A stretch of 64,000 nt of DNA from Phoronis australis (taxonomy: Eukaryota > Phoronida > Phoronidae): the NCBI GenBank assembly GCA_002633005.1, contig NMRA01000079.1, forward strand, positions 475,413-539,412. Reading direction: 5' to 3'. The position numbers and the translations under genes are program-made. Position 1 is the first letter of the stretch. Each line of letters opens with the position of its first letter. The notes under the pieces were generated by a model. That model saw only the letters and a list, made by a program, of their open reading frames with translations, searched no databases and had not been told where the DNA came from. Of the stretch, positions 13,401 to 25,408 are shown in pieces.

Positions 13401-16400
13401 TTAGGCACCTGATTACAGATGATTTAGAATGAGATCCCTGAAGCATTTTTGATAGAGAACAAGGTGTAACATTGCCTTAGGGCAATTTACCAGAGAAAAA
13501 AATAAATGTAATTCTGCTCGTCGATTGCGGGGGAACAGTGCGAACAATGGATCACTAGCAACGTAATGTTCAGCCATCACACTATACTTCCTGTAAGTTC
13601 CTTCTGAACTATTTTCGTCAAATGTACGTTGTACCTCAAAAAACGAAATTAGATGCGATTAAAAATTTCAGCTCAAACTGATCAAAGCAGTTTCTGTTTG
13701 CTGCAAAATGTTCAACTTTAATTCTGGAGATGGTAAGCGGCAAGCCACGCAGTGTTAATGAGGTCTAACATATCGCAAACTTCAGACTATAGAAATTCTC
13801 CGCCTAATTAACACAAAAATAATTGCCAGAATTGTTGTTTTTCCGTTTTTCAATGGCTGCTAACCTTTTCACAAACAATGAGATCTTCAGAAAATGTTGT
13901 TTCATGACATCTAATACACTATAAGGGCCTTTCATACTAACGTCGACGCGTCGATGGTTTGGGGAGTTGCGGTCAGTATGAACGCTTAACTCCGGTCCTG
14001 GATCGCAGTTAACAGCTCCAGTTAACAGGTGGATTTAATAGCGCAGCGTTGACGCTGCGGTGCAGTATGAACGCTTAACTTTGGTCAAATCGAAGTTATC
14101 GCCAGGTGCCACTGTTATCGTCAACAGTTACAAGGTAGTGCCATCATAAATAGCTGCTTTTTTTGCTCTAATAATAACCAATCGATTTAAAAATAAGTTT
14201 AATGACACTTGGCACATGTAAATGATTCCAACTTTGAAACATTGAAAAAATCTTAGCGTGCAACGCTACCTTGCGATAACTTCGATGATGACAGCGGCAC
14301 CAACCGCTTACTTCGATGTTCATTAACTACCGAAGCCAGTATGAACGGTCCAGTCAACTGCGCTGTTTATGTCGAGCTCAGACCTGAGTTAAGTCAATAT
14401 GAAAGGTCCTATAGACTAAAATGCTCAATCTCTGCTTTTGTGGAGAATTTTAAGAAGATAGAATTTCACTTGTCAGCCGCACTGTGTACTACATATGTGA
14501 AGACGTGTCGTAGCGTAAATCAGGTTAGTGCAATCAACAATTGATGGACCCCACTCGGTCTCGGCCCAAAATGTTACCATGTCTAATGACAGACACTAAA
14601 TTTGCCATGAGTTAAAACCAAATCAAAGCTTTTCACCCCAAAACATGAATAGAAATAGTTTTCAAAGGTGGCTTAGAATAGGGCTTCAAAAAAATAAAAT
14701 CAAAGACTGCAAGTTTACATTTTTAAAATCTTGTACATTGTGTTACCGTCAGAAAAATGTCCTTCCCAGGTGGTGCTTTTTGTCCAAGTTCAAGGAAAGA
14801 GATTGATTATCTTAGTAATAATCTCGAAAATGAGATTCTTTTAAGTTAAGAAAACAGAGTGAGTAGCATTCTACGGTATGCGACTCGTCCGAGTGCGATC
14901 AAGTGTGAATTAAATTTCCCTTTAATTAGCAAGCTAATTGTTTCACACAAATCAAATTTCCTGTTTATAAAAAATGTCTTTATAACAGAAGGGATTCTTA
15001 AAGGCTAATGCTTACCAAACAAACAAATGAGGATTTTAAAAGAAATTTTTTATAACTTAAAAAGACCAAGTTCTTCCGTTGCAGAAACCAAGATATAGAT
15101 TTTTCTAAATTGCTAATGAAATGAGCACCATTAACAAGGCATAACAAATTACGCGCAGAGGTGTTGAATGTATATTTACACAAGCAACCTAGTGACAATT
15201 TTAGACATACTGAAACTAAATATTGTCGGTAATTTCATAAACCAAATCATTGAAAAACAATAGGCAACGTGACTTGCAGTAGAAGTATGAAACTTTCAAA
15301 AATATGACGGCAATTTTACAAACAATCAATTTTATTTTATTGAACATAAGGAGACTGTGGCATGCAATCAAGTCTGTGGTTTCTGAATGAAAGTTATCTC
15401 CTTGCATGTTCATTTTTCCACAATCAGTTTTTATCAACGTGCTACGCAATGACAATTTGGTCACCCATTTCTGAGATAGAGTAAGCAGCAAGCAGTCGCC
15501 TTTTTCTGATTTCATCGTGTTCAAAAACAAGAATCAATTCATCCATACCTATGATCTCGGCTGATCATTCTTAACTGCGTTCAGACCGAGAAAACGATAT
15601 CATTTAACAGCAAGTCACGAAACTTAAAGCAAATTGATAAAGTAGTAAATTTTTGAAGAAATCTTTAAAAAATCTCCTGCCATATTGGATAGGAACCTGA
15701 CGTCACACCTAACCTATGACTTACTCTATAACAGGGGACATAATAAGACATGTACAGACACCACATGATTTAACACAATTTTTTCAACAATGTGGAACCA
15801 AATCAGCTAAAAAATAGTTGCCAGCATTGATAATTTTCATTAAAGATTTTTATAGTCTTACTCCTGATTGAATGTGCTTTATGTTTCATCACCCAGTGTT
15901 AAGTGATACCTTTGCTTTGTGTTGCTCACTATTGACAACATATCTACGTTTTCTTATTGATATATAAACAGTACTCTTACTGATCACACCAAAAAGTTTG
16001 GTATCAGAATAAATATACACAAGTTAGACTCATGGATTCTTGAACTGGGTTATTTCATTAAGTTCGCCATACTTTCACTTAAGTAGACAAACTCAAGACA
16101 TGTTGTCATATGTACACACAAACCAGTGGTGCCTAATTCACTGATGTATCAGGAACATAACAATGTTATCAAAATAGACACAACTCCAACCACAAACGGA
16201 TATACCTGATGTGAGGTAATGCAAGCAAGAAATCAAAAATTAAACCTGTTTAATGGAATAGCGTTTAAGCTGGTTTACATCATCTGGTTATTCCAATGTT
16301 TAGTGACGACCAATCTGTCACTAATATGACACAATTTGGACTCACAAACAGGAACAGAATTGCACAATTGCATCACATTTTCAAAAATTTTGCATGTCTT

Positions 16401-19400
16401 GGATTTTTCCAATTCTGGTAACCACAGGGGGCACTTTACCATTTGAAGTTTATACAAAATAATGGTGTGCTCGGACAACAAACAGTTACACCCACTGTAT
16501 GATCCTAGGGAGTAGAGACTCTGAATAAGATTGACCAGGTACACAGCTAGGTAATAATTTTCAAAGTGCTTAGAATGTTTGCTACAGAAATTTGGCTTAA
16601 TTATTACTATTGTTTTAATTTTCACACTTTAATCTTATTTGACTGGGTCCAAAACATCGTAGTGACTTCACAATAAACAAGTGAATAGAAGTTGACATTT
16701 TGCAAGATATCAGAGCTGCACTTTTAATTTAGTCTAGATATTGTTTCATGAGTCTCTTGATCCCGCACTCCACCAAGATCTATTTGTTTACGTCAATGGT
16801 CACCCAGCCCAAAATCAATACTTTGTGCCGACCAATAATCTATATCGGATAATAGAGCTGATTACAGTAGCAGGTAGCCCCAACAAATCCTCATGACTGA
16901 GACTGACACACATAGAACTGAAGAGTCCACCACAGTACAAGCCCAGTGCTTTATGGTATAGTCCTGGCTTTGTAAGAGATTTTCCCTGAATGCTGAATCT
17001 GCAACCATCAATGTTTTCATGGAAAAAAAAAACAAAATAAAGATTCACATATCGCCCTGGCCACCCAGACAAGTCGTTGAATTAAGGGACACGATATCAT
17101 TGCCTAGCTGTCTATTTAAAAAGCATTCTCTTCTTGACAACACTTCAAATTGATTTGAAATTCCAGGCTGTATGAAAAGACGAATGTACAAAGAAATTTG
17201 CCACAAGGTGTCATAAAAGTCTTTCAGTTTGGCGCGCAATATAACCCACGACTGGATTTGAACTTTGACAAATTTCTTGACAACAAAATACGATACAGGA
17301 GTCCTGATATTTTTCATTCTCGAATGTTGGCAACCATGTGTACGGGAACCTTATGTACAAAATACAGACACTGGTACCTTTAGCAACACAGCACAAAGAG
17401 GGCACCCCTTCTGACGGCCATTAATGCGATTAGAAATACTACAGTTCTTCAAACATTAAGAAAGAATGAAGCAGTTCAGACCCATTCCAAGGAAGCTATA
17501 CACTCCCTGTAAATTGGTTCTTATAAAAACATACGGGTCATTAAACTTCAATTGTGATAATTTATTTAATATCAAAGGGAATGAATGGTATCGTTTAATT
17601 CCTTTGCAAAAGGCGATGGAGTTTTCAAGGTGATCAAAGATCTCCAACTGTTCTAGGTCTAGTACGACTTTTTTAAAACAGCCAGTTAAGGGTGAATGAA
17701 GAAACGTGACTGTTACTACCGGCACAGACATTCCAACTAATATGTGGGCCAATATAAATAAATGAAAAGGAACACACACAAAGACATCAGAAATAAAACA
17801 GGTGAAAATTGGGGAGAAAACTACAGTCTGATAATGGACGAAATGAAACCTGTCATATTAAAATCCTTTTTGCTTCTGCAAACAACTTGTCCTGATGTAC
17901 GTGACAAAAGCCAATAAGCCGTACATAGTTACAGTGACCCGTCTCCTCAAGAATTTACAAACTAGATTTCACTATCAGTGTTTGCTTTTAAAGCTTGCCA
18001 GCAGGGCCTGTTATTCTTTACTAATACCTTTGGTTTGACTTCAAAATTCAGGAAGAAATGTTTTGTCTACAAAAACATTGCTCATTTTGTAGACATGTTT
18101 ATGAACGAAAAAGTCTTGCCAATTTTGGGAAAACATAAATTTTACATTCCCCTTTTTTCATGGCTTCAAACACTGTTGTGAATGGTTGCAATTTTTCAAA
18201 ACTATGTCTGGTGGTAGCTATGGTATAGAGTTAGAACATGGAAAAGCATTAATCTGTTGCTTCGTGTTTTTTATGGAAAACTGAGAAAATGAAATTCCCT
18301 TTGTCCGACACCTTGTATACTAAATTGGTGAGATTTTACCTAATGTTATGTTACTCAATAAACCAGAGTTACAGCGTTTTTCAGACAGTAGGAAGAATAA
18401 GGGTCTAGACTGTAGTCTCTTAACTCAGACTCGGCTCAGATTCAAGACTCGAAATTTTATCAACGACGGTTTGTTATTCGGGGCAATATATGCAAGCTTA
18501 CACAGGAAACACATCCCTTCAATTGGTCAACTTTTGAGTCCAGTTACGAGTGCAGTCATTTGATGCCAGACCTTGATTTATCAGAGGAGTGAATCTCAAA
18601 CACCGCAGGCTATGATCGCAAGCTGTGTAATTTGATCTGATCCTGTGTGGCCACCCGATCGAATTCAACACGGTCCAAACATAGGAGCCAAAAAACATAA
18701 TGAGGCACAACACAACACAATAGTTTCAAAAATTGGTTTCCTATTGATTTCAAAAATACACTTTTGTTTATTCCATTTTTTCTACAGGAAAATACTCTAT
18801 AATCATGAGACTGATACTAAAATGAGACAACCGTATCCCATCAATTATAAAAATTAAATCAAAGCTGCATCCGGATTCAACTTTGAAAACCACTGATTCG
18901 GTTCAGGACTTTTTTGAAAGAACTCTTTGTTACGGTTCTTTAATATGGCAAGTTTACAGTTGCTCATGATCATGTCTTGAATAAAAAACCAAAGTTAGCT
19001 CTCGTCTTGATCCCAGATCATTTTAAAACCTGCACTCACCGACTAAAAAACAGGGATTCGCATCAATTTCAGTCAAGGTCTCAGGATGATTTTTTGAAAA
19101 GCTGTACAAAGGCACGTAAGCAAGGTTTTAAATGTCATGATTTATCAAGCGATGAGTAGAAAAAAATTGTCATCATTTTTTCAGCCTCAGGTGGGTTTTC
19201 TTTTTTTGAAAATGTGAGCACTTAAAAATGCCACACTGCCGACTCAATTTAAAAAACACACAGACCAGAACCAACAATGATTTGTTTTTGGCCTGGCACC
19301 ATGAATAACTTTAAACTGCAATCACTCCATTGGCTGTTTCAATGGGACGAGATGCCGCCCTTTCCATATCATTTATTTTTTTTCTTTATTGCAGCTTGAC

Positions 19401-19645
19401 CTAATTAGTACTGGTAGAGACATTTACGTAAAAAGACTGTTTACCAAAAAGACAAGAAACAGAAACTTACCCTCTCCTTCTCCCTCCCCTAATTCAGGAG
19501 GGGGTGGGGCTAACAAAGGGCAATCATCATCAACCAGAGTGAGAGTTCCACCTCCTGCTGAGTTGTCACCAGCATACTCATCCTCTGATTCGCTGTCACT
19601 ACTGCTACTGCTTGGATTGTCCTCCACATTGCTATCAATCACCAT
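1..19645 (-). CDS. TTLL6: Tubulin polyglutamylase, TTLL6/TTLL13-like (3' end beyond window)
   Basis: Spliced gene. Coding exons in transcript order: 19645-19471, 11322-11199, 6718-6678, 6311-6193, 5435-5305, 4636-4480, 3908-3765, 3280-3192, 2451-2226, 1466-1285 and 129-1 (continues off the edge). All have AG/GT borders and matching phases, giving 505 residues in the window. TTLL enzymes use an ATP-grasp fold to ligate glutamates onto tubulin tails of axonemal and other stable microtubules. Visible motifs: [11 protein letters not shown] (216-226, nucleotide binding), [10 protein letters not shown] (254-263), HLTNYAINK (303-311) and LLEVNHSPS (400-408), whose E402 and N404 are the usual Mg/ATP ligands. 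A basic [16 protein letters not shown] helix follows, as in microtubule-binding TTLLs. The order and wording match TTLL6/TTLL13 of vertebrates. I cannot tell TTLL6 from TTLL13, nor initiating from elongating activity; the symbol marks the subfamily only. Confidence 0.93.
1645..1657 (+). promoter_or_regulatory. Perfect DR1 nuclear-receptor-type half-site pair in a TTLL intron
   Basis: AGGTCA-A-AGGTCA is present exactly, and a second, imperfect pair (AGGTCA-A-GGGTCA) lies just upstream at 1621-1633. DR1 is the consensus for HNF4- and RXR-type receptors. Related motifs also occur near 1243-1265 and 3337-3355, so it may belong to a dispersed repeat rather than a working enhancer. Confidence 0.3.
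2226..3908 (-). CDS. TTLL6: TTLL catalytic core exons, C-terminal half
   Basis: Three exons: 3908-3765 ([20 protein letters not shown], the catalytic strand pair), 3280-3192 ([19 protein letters not shown]) and 2451-2226 ([18 protein letters not shown] through [20 protein letters not shown]). The last exon ends one codon before the VNHSPS metal-site segment. Phases are 0, 2 and 0 at the ends, and every border has consensus splice sites. Confidence 0.94.
4480..6311 (-). CDS. TTLL6: TTLL catalytic core exons, N-terminal half
   Basis: Three exons: 6311-6193 ([19 protein letters not shown] onward, then [19 protein letters not shown]), 5435-5305 ([20 protein letters not shown], ending at the [10 protein letters not shown] motif) and 4636-4480 (starts [15 protein letters not shown] and carries the [14 protein letters not shown] loop). 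All are near-diagnostic of the TTLL6/13 group. The introns between them hold no further supported coding sequence. Confidence 0.93.
6678..6718 (-). CDS. TTLL6: TTLL micro-exon (41 nt)
   Basis: This very short exon is bounded by cttttccag and gtgag. It encodes [13 protein letters not shown], the beta strand and NCKY-like motif that opens the TTLL core. Its length (1+39+1 nt) is exactly what is needed to join the lysine-rich exon (ends with two bases of a codon) to the next exon (begins with two). The family usually reads I/V-N-L-S-x-CKY here; the Tyr-Ile-Cys-Thr version is divergent. Confidence 0.8.
6719..11198 (-). other. Large TTLL intron, no coding sequence found
   Basis: About 4.5 kb between the micro-exon and the lysine-rich exon. 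It is AT-rich. No open frame has domain content or consistent splice borders. The one recognisable item is the lone repeat end at 10751-10769. Confidence 0.7.
10751..10769 (+). repeat. Solo terminal-repeat end related to the element at 30361
   Basis: ATGCGCGCACCCAGGGGGG matches the left end of the inverted-repeat element at 30361-30582. No matching right end is visible nearby, so this looks like a truncated copy. Confidence 0.5.
11199..11322 (-). CDS. TTLL6: TTLL exon 2: acidic then lysine-rich linker
   Basis: The exon is 124 nt, with acceptor ttgcag and donor GTAAGT. It continues the Glu/Gly-rich segment and ends in a run of lysines with a few Glu, Thr and Arg (for example [12 protein letters not shown]). 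A basic stretch just before the catalytic core is typical of TTLL6-like proteins and may contact the acidic tubulin surface (inference). Confidence 0.8.
12690..12960. repeat. Fragment related to the interior of the 13919 element
   Basis: It shares the blocks GGTGGATTTAA-AGCG, GGTGCCAC-GT-A and CACCTTGCGATAACTTC with the interior of the 13919-14414 element, in the same order. No clear terminal repeats are seen, so it is probably an older or partial copy. Confidence 0.5.
13919..14414. mobile_element. MITE-like DNA element with 22-23 bp inverted ends
   Basis: The left end CTATAAGGGCCTTTCATAC (13919 on) matches the reverse complement of the right end (14393-14414), which reads CTATAGGACCTTTCATATTG. 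Both ends contain TATA, which may be part of a short target duplication. There is no coding capacity, and the internal motif CAGTATGAACG recurs several times. It is consistent with a non-autonomous cut-and-paste element. Confidence 0.7.
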
Positions 19646-19671
19646 GGTTGGGGGTGCTTGCAAGCAGAAAC
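19471..19671 (-). CDS. TTLL6: TTLL first coding exon with short 5' leader
   Basis: An acceptor (ttctag) precedes 19671, so at least one further 5' leader exon lies upstream and was not located. The ATG at 19645-19643 sits in a strong context (CCAACCATGG) and opens 58 codons rich in Ser, Asp and Glu ([12 protein letters not shown]), a proline run (APPPPE) and a GEGEGEG tail. The donor is GTAAGT after 19471. The segment looks disordered and would suit casein kinase 2 type phosphorylation; that is inference from composition. Confidence 0.8.
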
Positions 19672-22361
19672 CTAGAACATTTAAGAAAAGAAACATTTGA
19701 ACTTGTGAACTTCCAGAACTCTAATAATGACTAGATCATAATACATTAAACTATCTTAAGTTGGTACCATACTATTACTTAAAACAAACATTTCACATTC
19801 TTCTAATTTAGAAAAAATAAATCACAAGTAAGTCTATTTTCCCCTCATAAAGTTTGAGACAAGGTGGCTTGATTTTTTCTAGAAAACAGCATCTCAACAC
19901 TGATAAAATGTCCCCAGGGAGCGATAATAACAAAGACAGAATATTCAACTCAACTTTTTTTAATGATCAAGAAATTAATATTTGACTAAAAATCGGAGAC
20001 CACAAAAATGGACAACAATCTAATTTTTAGAGATAGCTCCCAGCTGTAGTTAACTACATGTCACGTTACGAGATTTCAGCATCACAAAGTCATTCTGTGA
20101 GTATCAGCATGAACAAAGTGACAATTAGTACAGATGTCCAAAAATTTCCAATCATTCAACCATTGAGTTCAACATCCATGAGGGGGCAATGTTCCCTTTG
20201 TTAAAAGCAAACATGCAGTGGGGTGGCCACAGTATATCACATATAAATTCCATGTGTCAATCAAACATAAAATATGCGTCTAATTAAAGACCTGGACAGA
20301 ATTCCAAAAATGAGTAAGAGGACTGGATGGGCAAATTCTGAGGAAACAACCTAAAATCCAGCATAAAGCAAACTTGGAGTTACCCCATGGATGAAAAAAC
20401 CCATGCAATAAAATGACCCAAAGCGAAGAACCCTTGTGGCGCAAAACTTTTTGCAAATCTTTCCACTATCATTCACAGGCATTCAACTGATAAAAAATCA
20501 CAAGCATCAAGGTCGCTGTGGTACCCCATTCACACCTCAACTTCCGATAAAACTATTACTGTCGCACTATCACTTTTGCTATTGCTATAAGGGTCACTGT
20601 TCCAGGTGCTTTGAGTTATGCTTATGTTGATGGCCAATTTTCGCTTTTATAGCAATTTGGGCAGTGAGGAAATATTTGATGGCCAGAATTACACCAATGA
20701 AGGCAGCACATCTGTCTGGCAAAACTCTACCGTTTTTGCAACTGACTAGGAATTTCGCCACTCACACAAATCCAGTATGGCATGTACTTTTAGGACATGC
20801 ACATGACAACGGTGTATTGTTGGAAGCCATTCTGATTGTCCCTGATTTTGATAGTAAATAAGTCCACCACGCCAGCACAATCTTCAATGTTATGAGCTAA
20901 GATCTGGTGAAAATTTGAAAGACTATCAAACTAAGACTACCAGCCAATAAACTTTGGCCTTTTTGATGTTTTACTGTTTATAATTATCACTTAAATTCAA
21001 AATTACTTGGACATACAGCCAATCAGGCCAGATCCCAACTGAGCTGACCTAAATAATTCACACCTAAAAAGGAGATAGTGTTGTCTGTGTATTTTGCACC
21101 ATTCAAGTCACAGTTTGCCGTTTCCTCAAACACGGAACAGATTTACAATGCATAAGGTATTTACTGGTAAACCAGTTAAGCATTCCCAATAATGACAGTG
21201 TGATTGCATGTCTGCCTTTACCAACCACACGCAAAGTGTTGCCAATGATTTCGATAACCAGGCAAAGGCACTGGTCGCATATAGCAGCTAGACCCTGATT
21301 TTCAGAAGTTCCAGTTTCATCCACAGAATAACGGGCCTGTTATTCAGTGATTGCCTGATTCTTAGAATCAGTGACCACTATATCCGACCAGTACCCAGGC
21401 AATCACATAAGTTGCCAAATTCAAGGGCCACAATCGCAGGTCCAGGCTGAAGTGACAGGCGGTCAAGTATTCGTTGTTGTAAAGAAACGCAGCGCCAGCC
21501 GATCACCGTTCAACATGTCCAACGACATTTGCAAATTGAATTGTGAACGGGCCATTTCCACGACTTCTGAACAATCCTGTACGTCTTAAAACGAACGGAA
21601 AATTACGCAGAATGTCTAATCATCTTTTACCTATGACGATGTATGCTTATCCCGATTTCAGTTGACCATAAAGTGAACACCAAAAGTATCCATTGCGCTT
21701 GTCTGTTTACTTCTATGTAATATCGCATGCGACTTAGAACTCCTATCGGTCGAGATCAAAATTTTGGTTCTTGCACTACTTTTCGCAACATATCTGCGCT
21801 AAAAATTATTGCGCTAAAGTTTAAAAAGACTATAATTTTCCAATAAAGGCTATTGGTACAAAGCAAAAATAGCTAAATAATACTGTTTTGACTATTGGCA
21901 CGTTATAAACTCAAAGTGTGTGGTTGGCTATGCAAAATTGTTACATTTTTATTTGCGCAAGAATTTCCGTTTTATCACCGCGACGAAACAATGAGTAAAT
22001 TGAATGCGGTGATTTGATTGGTTTCGTGGTTGCTCTTGGTAATGATATTTTAACTTAGTTTTAACGATTTTAAATCGCCGGATTGCTGGCTTATGAAAAC
22101 CTTTTACTCATGCCTATGACACTCAGGTCTTTTTTGCGTCATCATTGCCTCTAAATTAAACAGAGACTATTTTCAACACTTTTAGTTTGGACTTTTTGTT
22201 GTTTTAAGCGGCACAAGTGTCATCTCAGCCACAGGCGTCCTCAGCTTCTGTACACTACACAGAGACCGTAGACCGTTAGCGTCTTTGCACTACATATAAT
22301 ACTACTAGCGCTCTGGGAATGAGTAGGTAGCCCGGCGGAAACACCTGGGCCCGGTGCCTAA

Positions 22362-22500
22362 TGTCAGACTCGAACTCGAACTCGGACTCGAAAATTTCTA
22401 CTCGAAATCTGTCTCAGTCGAGTCGAACTCGAAATTGCGTGCCCAATGTTCACTTTCGAGTCGACTCGAAATCGAGTTTACTCGAGAAATCGTACTCAAG
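22362..22500. repeat. ACTCGA-rich simple and inverted repeat
   Basis: It has many copies of ACTCGA/TCGAGT in both orientations, for example the palindromic core TTCGAGTCGACTCGAA. A similar patch is at 59006-59110. It could fold into hairpins; function unknown. Confidence 0.5.
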
Positions 22501-23207
22501 TTACCAAGGAACTCTCCTGTGTTGTGAATTACATAAAAAATAATTTTCTGCGAGAAGTGCGCCCTCTACTGCGTGATCGTCTGCTTTTGAGTGGAAAAGT
22601 CACACCAGCCAAAAATGATAGTATTTCAGTGATATTGCATACAACGACGTCAATATACAGCGAAACCGTTCACATTGATTCATAAAGTGGTGTGGTATTG
22701 GTGAAAAGTTATAAACGGAAAGCAAAGTAGGCTCACCTTACCTAAACAGTTTCGGATCGAAAACCTTGCCAGTGTTTGAGCAAACGACATCCGTAGGCCC
22801 TACATGCCTGTGTCAAATTCCGGTTGTCACGGTTACTCGGTCTTACCGAAGAGCTCAAAAATCCGAGAAGCTGACCACTATAGGAAGGTGACTTCACAAC
22901 TGAAGGCGTATCTGAGAGAAACACAAGAGTTCAGTCAACCAGCTTATGCTTGGAAGGATGAGAAACAAAGCCTAACTAAAAAAAATATAATTATTATTTA
23001 TATCTACTATATCTTTCACTGTTGCTTTCCGTAGGTTTGACCGTAGGTTTGACCTGGTTCAAACTGTGACGGAGAACCTGGTATGTCTGAAAAGGATTTT
23101 CTGTGCATGCAGGTCATGAAAAATGTCTGACTAGAAAAATGGTATAAATTCGTGGAGATTTTCATAAGATAAATAAAAACCTTATTCACTGAATTTATAT
23201 GATACGT

Positions 23208-23380
23208 GGCATTCATATCGTAATTTGTTGCATTCCTTTTAGGGTGCATTACCTTCATATTGTGCATTTATATATAAAATTGTTTATTCATATCATGATA
23301 CTTTGCATTCAAATCATGTGTTGCATTCATATTAGTACATGTTGCATTTATATCATGCTACGTTCATATCGTGATATCTT
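23208..23380. repeat. Degenerate tandem repeat built on GCATTCATATC
   Basis: Loose repeats of a GCATT(C/T)ATATCATG-like unit are spaced by about 20-35 bp. Open frames across it are a by-product of the repeat. Confidence 0.5.
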
Positions 23381-24393
23381 TTGTCTGGTCATTTGTTTTT
23401 GTTTTGACAAGAGTTGGAGTGTGACTGTGAGAACCTCAAGTCAACTATAGAATTTGCGCCTGACTGCTGTGAATGAAATACTGTTTTTAGGTGGAGCAGT
23501 GTGCAGATAATTTTCTTGAGGCAGAAAAAGTTGATTTCATTTGAATTAAAAGTTTTCAACAAATAAAGAATGTTTGTTGACTATTACCATCCATATTGCG
23601 TCGTAATTTGGTGCCTTACAACAAGATTTTAATGACTTGCTTGTCTATGTGATCATTGCAGTTGTGTTGCTTGCAGGTGGCGTGAAAAGGTCTTCACTCT
23701 TACGGTGCGGCAAAAGTCGGCAGATATCTGCGCACATAAAGAACAGAGAACTGGAAAGAAAATATGGTGCTTATTAGCTGGCTGTGCAGTATATCTCACC
23801 ATTATGAATTTGGAAATTGCACTGCATTCAAATGTGCGGCCTATTGTCGGTAGGAACTGGTCAATCGAACATCAAAACCATCAGCAACCCAAGAACCGCT
23901 TAACAGTTTATTGGTTGGCCAACCCTGCATTTGAAAATTGCGATGTAGAAAACAGGCGCGTGCGCGCATTGCCTGTGACGCGAGTTTATAACCAAAATAG
24001 AATTCCATCGCGAATGATGAGGCATTTTATGCACCCACATATTTATATAGATCAGGGCTTCCATCCTTAAACCAGACATCAGCTTGCACTTGCGGAGAAA
24101 ACTCTTCACTTACGGGATTCTACTCCAGTAATTTGCCAATTCTATTAAATTTCAACCTCACCGACCAATCATTTCGACCCCATTTTGCTAGGTTACACTA
24201 TTTCTTTTCATGACCGTAAAAGATCTAGAACATATTGGTCCATGCAATTTTGCGTCACGGGTACTGCGTGATCCTGCTTATCTCGCCAGAAACTTAAACT
24301 ACAGAACGCAACCATCATCTTCCATGGTCTACTTACTGTGCGACGAGGGCTGAATTTTCAGGTGCAGTTGTAGAAAAACACAAAGTAAGTGTT

Positions 24394-24690
24394 CGAATGC
24401 AAATCCGGATCCTTGAAAATAGGAAAGCAAAAACGAGACCTGCTCAGAAGGGAATTTTATCACCATTCGGAATTTGGCAGATTCGATCCTGTGCGAATTT
24501 TATGCAGTCCACGAAGAGCGAGCTCTTACGATGTTTGAAGCAAGAGTTCCGCTCGCTCCTTAGCAGTTCGATTGCAAATTCTGATCCTTGAAAAGTAAAA
24601 AGCATTTTTGGGAACTGCTCAGAAGGGAATTTTCTCATCATTCGGAATATGTCAGATTCGTTCCTGTGCAAAGTTCACGGCTGCACGAAT
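24394..24690. repeat. Imperfect direct repeat, offset about 173 bp
   Basis: Two copies (about 24394-24520 and 24567-24690) share TGATCCTTGAAAA-like, CTGCTCAGAAGGGAATTTT and TCATTCGGAAT blocks followed by CAGATTCG-TCCTGTGC. The copies are clearly diverged. Confidence 0.6.
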
Positions 24691-25408
24691 TGTCCAGTTC
24701 ACCGTGGGTCACCGTTTTTGTCAGTTGCTCCAGCGAATTATAGTTTTAATTTAGTCAGCAAAAACAGCAGTATCTGAAACTCACCGTGATTTACTGCTGA
24801 CGTTAATGCGTTTCCTAAACTAGACATCTGCCTTGTTCTTCCTGTGTTTACCGGTCTTATCAGGTAATAAAATCTCCATGTTTCGGTAATAAAAACAATT
24901 TAATATTTTACAAAAAAACAGTCACAAAAGTATGGTAAAAGTACATTCCACACACTAAATTGATATCAAATTTGCAACGAAAAAAATAAACATGCTTTCT
25001 ATTATAAATAGCGATTATACAGAACTGCTAACAACCTTCAAAGCAATCAAGTATTATTATTAATAACAAAAAGATCGTGGTAAAATTAAGATTGCCATTG
25101 ACATTGAGAAAAAGTAACAGGAATTTATCGATTTATAGGCACATCAACAGATTAACAGCATCAGTAACAGTGTTTAACAAGTAAAGATGTAAACAAGAAG
25201 CGCTATGAAAAGTAACAAAAATGACCAACCAAGTAACAACAGAGAATGAACCAACGGGATTTAGGAATACAGGTTTGGGCAAAAATGTTTTTCTGGACGT
25301 TTTAACAAAAATATGTTTAACTACTCAGGGCATTATGATTATCACAGCGTTTATCAATAAATATGGTGCTCCATGTCAAGTTATTTTGGACACGACGCGC
25401 CCATGACG

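Larger units (their letters stand above)
11323..19470 (-). other. Largest TTLL intron (8.1 kb), with MITE-like elements
   Basis: No coding exon is supported here. It contains the inverted-repeat element at 13919-14414 and a related internal fragment near 12690-12960. The rest is AT-rich sequence without visible structure. Confidence 0.7.
19672..25408. other. Intergenic region between TTLL and the collagen gene
   Basis: No gene is supported. The upstream leader exon(s) and promoter of TTLL should lie here; one possible minus-strand donor (TTTAG|GTAAGG) is at about 22744, unproven. Contents include a TCGA-rich repeat (22362-22500), a degenerate AT-rich tandem array (23208-23380) and a 173 bp direct repeat (24394-24690). 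Confidence 0.6.

Noticed and set aside
23705-24070. 121-codon plus-strand open frame
   Set aside because: No recognisable domain, signal peptide or conserved splice context; its composition resembles the surrounding non-coding DNA.
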